Position numbers and translations under genes: made by a program. This document shows, one piece after another, positions 56,649 to 64,000 of a DNA stretch of 64,000 bases. Within the stretch, counting starts at the first letter, position 1; each line of letters starts with the position of its first letter. The notes under the pieces are model-generated. The model saw only the letters and a program-made list of their open reading frames with translations, was not told the origin of the DNA and made no database searches. This DNA is from Tanypteryx hageni. Taxonomy: Eukaryota > Arthropoda > Insecta > Odonata > Petaluridae. The stretch is taken from positions 24,581,369-24,645,368 of the forward strand of contig CM054114.1 in NCBI GenBank assembly GCA_028673005.1, given 5' to 3'.

Positions 56649-56773
56649 TATCCTGTGGCGTCTGTGTTGCAGTATCACTTCCAAACTCACTATAATCTAC
56701 TGATAACGGCGAAAAGTTATAAACAGAAATTTCAGTTACTCAATCTAAAATTACAGCTTATTTTGTGAACTGA

Positions 56774-58035
56774 CCTAGGTACTGCCGACCCTCAAGAGAA
56801 TCATATTTACTGCCGCCCCTTAAGAGAATCCTAGGTACTGCCGCGTTTTTAAGAGAATACTATGTACTACCGCCCCTTAAGAGAATCCTAGGTACTGCCG
56901 CCCCTAAAGAGAATCCTAGGTACCGCCGCCCCTTAAGAGAATCCTAGGTACTGCCGACCCTTAAGAGAATCCCAGGTACTGTCGCCCCTTAAGAGAATCC
57001 TAGTTACTGCCGCCCCTTAAGAGAATCCTAGGTACTGCAGCCCCTTAAGAGAATCCTAGGTACTGCCGCCCCTTAAGAGAATCCTAGTTACTGACGCCCC
57101 TTAAGAGAATCCTAGGTACTGCCGCCCCTTAAGAGAATCCTTGGTACTGCCGCCCCTTAAGAGAATCCCAGGTACTTTCGCCCCTTAAGAGAATCCTAGT
57201 TACTGCAGCCCCTTAAGAGAATCCTAGGTACTGCCGCCCCTTAAGAGAATCCTAGTTACTGACGCCCCTTAAGAGAATCCTAGGTACTGCCGCCCCTTAA
57301 GAGAATCCTTGGTACTGCCGCCCCTTAAGAGAATCCCAGGTACTGTCGCCCCTTAAGAGAATCCTAGTTACTGCCGCCGCTTAAGAGAATCCTAGGTACT
57401 GCCGCCCCTTAAGAGAATCCCAGTTACTGCCGCCCCTTAAGAGAATCCTAGGTACTGCCGCCCCTTAAGAGAATCCTAGGTACCGCCGCCCCTTAAGAGA
57501 ATCCTAGGTACTGCCGCCCCTTAAGAGAATCCCAGGTACTGTCGCCCCTTAAGAGAATCCTAGTTACTGCCGCCCCTTAATAGAATCCTAGGTACTGCAT
57601 CCCCTTAAGAGAATCCTAGGTACTGTCGCCCCTTAAGAGAATCCTAGTTACTGCCGCCCCTTAAGAGAATCCTAGGTACTGCAGCCCCTTAAGAGATTCC
57701 TTGGTACTGCCGCCCCTTAAGAGAATCCCAGGTACTGTCGCCCCTTAAGAGAATCCTAGTTACTGCCGCCCCTTAAGAGAATCCTAGGTACTGCCGCCCC
57801 TTAAGAGAATCCTTGGTACTGCCGCCCCTTAAGAGAATCCCAGTTACTGCCGCCCCTTAAGAGAATCCTAGTGACTGCCGCCCCTTATGAGAATCCTAGG
57901 TACTGCAGCCCCTTAAGAGAATCCTAGGTACTGCCGCCTTTTTAAGAGAATACTATGTACTACCGCCCCTTAAGAGAATCCTAGGTACTGCCGCCCCTAA
58001 AGAGAATCCTAGGTACCGCCGCCCCTTAAGAGAAT
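56774..58035. repeat. 28-bp satellite array, block 15
   Basis: 1,262 bp, 45 monomers, the counterpart of block 10. Private variants: GCCGCTTAAG near 57377 and GCATCCCC near 57598. Confidence 0.97.
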
Positions 58036-58423
58036 TAAATATAATACCTACATAATATAAAAAACTAAAAATACGCAATAATCCATATCCACCTAATTTT
58101 AATAAAACCCCTGCTAAAATTATAGAACCAGATACAGGGGCTTCAACATGAGACTTAGGTAATCATAAATGAAAAATGAACATAGGTATTTTTACTAAAA
58201 AAGCAAAAATTAAAGAAATATATAAATAAAAACTAAAATTAAATTGTTGAATAGAAAAAAACAAAAATATTTCATGTATCAAAAGAATAATAAATATTAA
58301 AGATAGAAATTAATAAGGGTAATGAAGCAAATAAAGTATAAAACAACAAATAAATTCCTGCTTGTATACGTTCAGGTTGATAACCTCAACCTAAAATCAA
58401 AAAGAATGTGGGAATTAATGATC
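58036..58423 (-). pseudogene. nad4: numt copy 14, truncated: nad4 3' part only
   Basis: 388 bp with the same right breakpoint as copy 9, so one truncation was later duplicated. The only visible difference beyond the join is CTGCCGCC where copy 9 is followed by CTGACGCC. Confidence 0.95.
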
Positions 58424-60691
58424 CTAGGTACTGCCGCCCCTTAAGAGAATCCTAGGTACTGCCGCCCCTTAAGAGAATCCTAGGTACTGCCGCCCCTTAA
58501 GAGAATCCCCGTTACTGCCGCCCCTTAAGAGAATCCCAGTTACTGCCGCCCCTTAAGAGAATCCCAGGTACTGTCGCCCCTTAAGAGAATCCTAGGCACT
58601 GCCGCACCTTAAGAGATTCCTTGTTACTGCCGCCCCTTAAGAGAATCCCAGGTACTGTCGCCCCTTAAGAGAATCCTAGTTACTGCCGCCCCTTAAGAGA
58701 ATCCTAGGTACTGCCGCCCCTTAAGAGAATCCCAGTTACCGCCGCCCCTTAAGAGAATCCCCGTTACTGCCGCCCCTTAAGAGAATCCTAGGTACTGCAG
58801 CCCCTTAAGAGAATCCTAGGTACTGCCGCCCCTTAAGAGAATCCTAGGTACTGCCGCCCCTTAAGAGAATCCTAGGTACTGCCGCCCATTAAGAGAATCT
58901 TATCTACTGCCGCCCCTTAAGAGAATCCTAGGTACTGCCGCCCCTTAAGAGAATCCTAGGTACTGCCGCCCCATAAGAGAATCCTAGGTACTGCCTCCCC
59001 TTAAGAGAATCCCCGTTACTGCCGCCCCTTAATAGAATCCTGGGTACTGCCGCCCCTTAAGAGAATCCCAGTTACTGCCGCCCCTTAAGAGAATCCTAGG
59101 TACTGCCGCCCCTTAAGAGAATCCTAGGTACTGCCGCCCCTTAAGAGAATCCTAGGTACTGCCGCCCCTTGAGAGAATCCTATGTACTGCCTCCCCTTAA
59201 GAGAATCCTATGTACTGCCGCCCCTTAAGAGAATCCTAGGTACTGCAGCCCCTTAAGAGAATCCCAGTTACTGCCGCCCCTTAAGAGAATCCAAGTTACT
59301 GCCGCCCCTTAAGAGAATCCTAGGTACTGCCGCCACTTAAGAGAATCCTGGGTACTGCCGCCCCTTAAGAGAATCATAGGTACTGCCGCCCCTTAAGAGA
59401 ATCCTAGGTACTGCCGCCACTTAAGAGAATCCTAGGTACTGCCGCCCCTTAAGAGAATCCTAGGTACTGCCGCCCCTTAAGATAATCCCAGTTACTGCCG
59501 CCCCTTAATAGAATCCTAGGTACTGCAGCCCCTTAAGAGAATCCCAGTTACTTCCGCCCCTTAAGAGAATCCCAGGTACTGCCGAGCCTTAAGAGAATCC
59601 TAGGTACTGCCGCCCCTTAAGAGAATCCCCGTTACTGCCGCCCCTTAATAGAATCCTGGGTACTGCCGCCCCTTAAGAGAATCCTAGTTACTGCCGCCCC
59701 TTAAGAGAATCTTAGGTACTGCCGCCCCTTAAGAGAATCCTAGGTACTGCCGCCCCATAAGAGATTCCTTGGTACTGCCGCCCCTTAAGAGAATCCCAGG
59801 TACTGTCGCCCCTTAAGAGAATCCTAGTTATTGCCGCCCCTTAAGAGAATCCTAGGTACTGCCGCCCCTTAAGAGAATCCCAGTTACTGCCGCCCCTTAA
59901 GAGAATCCCAGTTACTGCCGCCCCTTAAGAGAATCCTAGTGACTGCCGCCCCTTATGAGAATCCTAGGTACTGCAGCCCCTTAAGAGAATCCTAGGTACT
60001 GCCGCCCCTTAAGAGAATCCTAGGTACTGCCGCCCCTTAAGAGAATCCTAGGTACTGCCGCCCCTTAAGAGAATCTTAGGTACTGCCGCCCCTTAAGAGA
60101 ATCCTAGGTACTGCCGCCCCTTAAGAGAATCCTAGGTACTGCCGCCCCTTAAGAGAATCCTAGGTACTGCCGCCCCTTAAGAGAATCCTAGGTACTCCAG
60201 CCCCTTAAGAGAATCCCATTTACTGCCGCCCCTTAAGAGAATCCTAGGCACTGCCGCCCCTTAAGAGAATCCTAGGTACTGCAGCCCCTTAAGAGAATCC
60301 CATTTACTGCCGCCCCTTAAGAGAATCCTAGGTACTGCCGCCCCTTAAGAGAATCCTAGGTACTGCCGCCCCTTAAGAGAATCCTAGGTACTGCAGCCCC
60401 TTAAGAGAATCCCATTTACTGCCGCCCCTTAAGAGAATCCTAGGTACTGCCGCCCCTTAAGAGAATCCTAGGTACTGCCGCCCCTTAAGAGAATTCTAGG
60501 TACAGCCGCCCCTTAAGAGAATCCTAGGTACTGCCGCCCCTTAAGAGAATCCTAGGTACTGCCGCCCCTTAAGAGAATCCTAGGTACTGCCGCCTTTTTA
60601 AGAGAATACTATGTACTACCGCCCCTTAAGAGAATCCTAGGTACTGCCGCCCCTAAAGAGAATCCTAGGTACCGCCGCCCCTTAAGAGAAT
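58424..60691. repeat. 28-bp satellite array, block 16
   Basis: 2,268 bp, exactly 81 monomers. Variant order follows block 11, but 35 monomers are missing in the second half. CTTGTTACTG near 58620 and GGCACTGCC markers are shared. Confidence 0.97.
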
Positions 60692-61703
60692 TAAATATAA
60701 TACCTACATAATATAAAAAACTAAAAATACGCTTTAATCCATATCCACCTAATTTTAATAAAACCCCTGCTAAAATTATAGAACCAGATACAGGGGCTTC
60801 AACATGAGACTTAGGTAATCATAAATGAAAAATGAACATAGGTATTTTTACTAAAAAAGCAAAAATTAAAGAAATATATAAATAAAAACTAAAATTAAAT
60901 TGTTGAATAGAAAAAAACAAAAATATTTCATGTATCAAAAGAATAATAAATATTAATGATAGAAATTAATAAGGGTAATGAAGCAAATAAAGTATAAAAC
61001 AACAAATAAATTCCTGCTTGTATACGTTCAGGTTGATAACCTCAACCTAAAATCAAAAAGAATGTGGGAATTAATGATCTTTCAAAAAAGAAATAAAATA
61101 TAAAAAGTCTATTTCTTATAAAAGTTAATATTAAAAATATCAACAAAAAAATATTTGTTAATATAAATAAAATAATAAAATTTTTATTTATATAATAGAT
61201 ATTATAGCCAATAACATTAAACAACAAATCCAAAATCTAAGTAAAATTAATCCATATCTTAAAACATCCTCACCCAAATAATAACCCATATTACAAAAAT
61301 AAGAAGTTATATATCCTTCAACCAAAAAAAGGAAAGAACCTAAAAACAATAAACAAACTATATTTCAATAACTAGCTAAAAAGGACAAGGGGATCAAAAA
61401 GATTACAAACAAAATAAATTTTAACATTGAAGTATATTAAAAGCACTAAAATAATCATTACCATAAGTACCAATTATTGAAACCAAAATAGAAAGACCTA
61501 AAGCACCCTCACAAACACCAAAATTCAAAAAATATATTAAAAAATATAAATCATAAAATTCCCATAAAAGAATAAAAAACAAGAAATAAAATAAACTAAG
61601 AACAATAAATTCCAATCTTAATAAAGTTGAAAGTAAGTGTTTACGCTTAGAAATAAAAGCCCAAACTCCCCCTCCAACAAGCACAAAAAAAAAACAAAAT
61701 AAT
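60692..61703 (-). pseudogene. nad4/nad4L: nad4 fragment and nad4L with A-run insertion, copy 15
   Basis: nad4L has an extra A near 61685-61693, a private Ala to Val (MLVGGG) and a silent change in AFISK. The nad4 central frame is 61042-61233. Confidence 0.92.
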
Positions 61704-61887
61704 AAAAGGTTAACATTAGTTTCAGTAGTTTATAAAAACAATGGTCTTGTAAACCAAAATAGGGATATTAAATCCCCTAAAACTCTTAATATTTAATACC
61801 CCCCCCCATTAATTATTAATCAGAGAAGAACTCCATACAATCATCATTAATCTCCAAAATTAATATCTTAATTAAACTATTCTCTGT

Positions 61888-62568
61888 ATCAGACAAATTC
61901 TTTATATATTTCTAGCAGCATTAAATAATTTTCTATTTACTAAAATAAATCACCCTATAAATATAGGTATTATTTTACTATTACAAACATTATTAATATG
62001 TTTAGTAACAGGTTGTATATCCCAAACAGCCTGATTTTCATATATTTTATTTCTTGTTTTTTTGGGTGGCATACTAGTTCTTTTTATTTATATAACAAGA
62101 ATTGCTTCAAATGAAATTTTTCAAAAAAGAAATTATTTATTATTATATATATTATTTTCAACAATTTCTTTTATTATTTTATTATTTATTTTATTTATAG
62201 ATCCTGTAATAACATCTTTTAATAGAACTGGTGAAACTTTATCATTTATAAGAATTATTTTAATTGTTATCACCACTGTAATTATATCAATTTCATCTTT
62301 TATTTCCAAAAAATCCGTAATTGACCGAGAAAAAATATCTCCATTTGAATGCGGATTTGATCCATTTACAACTGCAGGAATTCCCTTCTCTTTACGATTC
62401 TTCTTAATTGCAGTAATCTTCTTAATTTTTAATGTAGAAATTGCCTTATTATTACCAATAATAATAGTAATATAAGAATATCAAATATCAAAACTTGAAT
62501 ATGAATTTCAAGAATCTTTTTTATTATTTTATTACTGGGATTATATCATGAATGAAATTGTACAATTG
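61888..62568 (+). pseudogene. nad6/nad3: nad6-nad3 fusion, copy 15
   Basis: Majority sequence open over 62062-62475. The tail is followed by a small variant of the right flank (CTGTCGACCCTC). Confidence 0.92.
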
Positions 62569-62693
62569 TATCCTGTGGCGTCTGTGTTGCAGTATCACTT
62601 CCAAACTCACTATAATCTACTGATAACGGCGAAAAGTTATAAACAGAAATTTCAGTTACTCAATCTAAAATTACAGCTTATTTTGTGAACTGA

Positions 62694-64000
62694 CCTAGGT
62701 ACTGTCGACCCTCAAGAGAATCATATTTACTGCCGCCCCTTAAGAGAATCCTAGGTACTGCCGCGTTTTTAAGAGAATACTATGTACTGCCGCCCCTTAA
62801 GAGAATCCCAGGTACTGCCGCCCCTAAAGAGAATCCTAGGTACCGCCGCCCCTTAAGAGAATCCTAGGTACTGCCGACCCTTAAGAGAATCCCAGGTACT
62901 GTCGCCCCTTAAGAGAATCCTAGTTACTGCCGGCCCTTAAGAGAATCCTAGGTACTGCAGCCCCTTAAGAGAATCCTAGGTACTGCCGCCCCTTAAGAGA
63001 ATCCTAGTTACTGACGCCCCTTAAGAGAATCCTAGGTACTGCCGCCCCTTAAGAGAATCCTTGGTACTGCCGCCCCTTAAGAGAATCCCAGGTACTGTCG
63101 CCCCTTAAGAGAATCCTAGTTACTGCAGCCCCTTAAGAGAATCCTAGGTACTGTCGCCCCTTAAGAGAGTCCTAGGTACCGCCGCCCCTTAAGAGAATCC
63201 TAGGTACTGCCGACCCTTAAGAGAATCCCAGGTACTGTCGCCCCTTAAGAGAATCCTAGTTACTGCCGCCCCTTAAGAGAATCCTAGGTACTGCAGCCCC
63301 TTAAGAGAATCCTAGGTACTGCCGCCCCTTAAGAGAATCCTAGTTACTGACGCCCCTTAAGAGAATCCTAGGTACTGCCGCCCCTTAAGAGAATCCTTGG
63401 TACTGCCGCCCCTTAAGAGAATCCCAGGTACTGTCGCCCCTTAAGAGAATCCTAGTTACTGCAGCCCCTTAAGAGAATCTTAGGTACTGCCGCCCCTTAA
63501 GAGAATCCTAGTTACTGACGCCCCTTAAGAGAATCCTAGGTACTGCCGCCCCTTAAGAGAATCCTTGGTACTGCCGCCCCTTAAGAGAATCCCAGGTACT
63601 GTCGCCCCTTAAGAGAATCCTAGTTACTGCCGCCCCTTAAGAGAATCCTAGGTACTGCCGCCCCTTAAGAGAATCCCAGTTACTGCCGCCCCTTAAGAGA
63701 ATCCTAGGTACTGCCGCCCCTTAAGAGAATCCTAGGTACCGCCGCCCCTTAAGAGAATCCTAGGTACTGCCGCCCCTTAAGAGAATCCCAGGTACTGTCG
63801 CCCCTTAAGAGAATCCTAGTTACTGCCGCCCCTTAAGAGAATCCTAGGTACTGCAGCCCCTTAAGAGAATCCTAGGTACTGTCGCCCCTTAAGAGAATCC
63901 TAGTTACTGCCGCCCCTTAAGAGAATCCTAGGTACTGCCGCCCCTTAAGAGATTCCTTGGTACTGCCGCCCCTTAAGAGAATCCCAGGTACTGTCGCCCC
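62694..64000. repeat. 28-bp satellite array, block 17 (right edge open)
   Basis: 1,307 bp, about 47 monomers, continuing beyond the window. It begins with the post-numt string and repeats the order of variants seen at the start of block 3. Confidence 0.97.

Larger units (their letters stand above)
54779..56773 (+). repeat. numt copy 13 (full), 9-bp deletion in nad3
   Basis: 1,995 bp. Map: nad4 54779-55516 (-), nad4L 55510-55791 (-), trnT 55806-55872 (+, A to T beside the anticodon stem), trnP 55910-55975 (-), nad6 from 55977 and nad3 to about 56648 (+), tail 56649-56773. It retains the poly-C (10) and lacks the hairpin of copy 8, its positional counterpart. Confidence 0.96.
60692..62693 (+). 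repeat. numt copy 15 (full)
   Basis: 2,002 bp. Map: nad4 60692-61427 (-), nad4L 61421-61703 (-), trnT 61718-61784 (+, ACAATGG for ACATTGG weakens the anticodon stem), trnP 61821-61886 (-), nad6 from 61888 and nad3 to about 62568 (+), tail 62569-62693. It combines CTTTAA with the 2-bp loss, as does copy 2 only. Poly-C is 9. Confidence 0.96.

Noticed and set aside
1..64000. Telomeric repeat array
   Set aside because: The monomer does not resemble TTAGG-type or other known short telomere repeats; I cannot place the locus on a chromosome from sequence alone.

Overview
This 64 kb window is nuclear, repetitive animal DNA. It contains no intact nuclear gene and nothing bacterial. Three components tile it completely. 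(1) A 28-bp satellite, about 54% GC, fills about 33.6 kb in 17 blocks. (2) A roughly 2.0-kb AT-rich segment of mitochondrial origin (a numt) is present as 13 full and 2 truncated copies (about 26.9 kb), all in the same orientation. (3) One dead piggyBac-type DNA transposon of 3,488 bp lies at 7255-10742 and itself carries a tRNA-derived SINE.

The host looks like an arthropod. The mitochondrial genes only read properly with the invertebrate mitochondrial code (AGA=Ser, ATA=Met, TGA=Trp), and the order nad4(-), nad4L(-), trnT(+), trnP(-), nad6(+) is the ancestral arthropod order. I cannot name the species. The transposase and SINE agree with an animal nuclear genome.

Layout: satellite blocks alternate with numt copies at 401, 3663, 11034, 14886, 20280, 24161, 28041, 33347, 36693 (truncated), 40329, 45286, 49515, 54779, 58036 (truncated) and 60692. 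Each full copy runs in plus-strand order: a nad4 fragment (-), whole nad4L (-), trnT (+), trnP (-), nad6 cut short (+) joined directly to nad3 (+), then a 125-bp tail that is not recognisably mitochondrial. The satellite on both sides repeats the same 97-bp string of variant monomers. The amplified unit is therefore numt plus flanking satellite, a higher-order repeat, and not a series of independent mitochondrial insertions. Shared frameshifts in nad4 and nad3 support one insertion followed by amplification.

Copy-specific changes record later rearrangement: an 82-bp inverted duplication in two copies, a poly-C deletion in three, one shared truncation in two, a 5,394-bp tandem duplication, a 728-bp duplication, and a similarity at about 21.3 kb spacing. 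Variant combinations are mosaic, which points to unequal exchange or gene conversion between copies.

The piggyBac element sits exactly in the TTAA present in each satellite monomer. Its transposase (minus strand, start at 9608, end at 7790) has two clear in-frame stops, a further stop beside the SINE, a frame-changing deletion and the SINE insertion. None of the reading frames here is a credible functional nuclear protein gene. The interest lies in the genome structure and its evolution.
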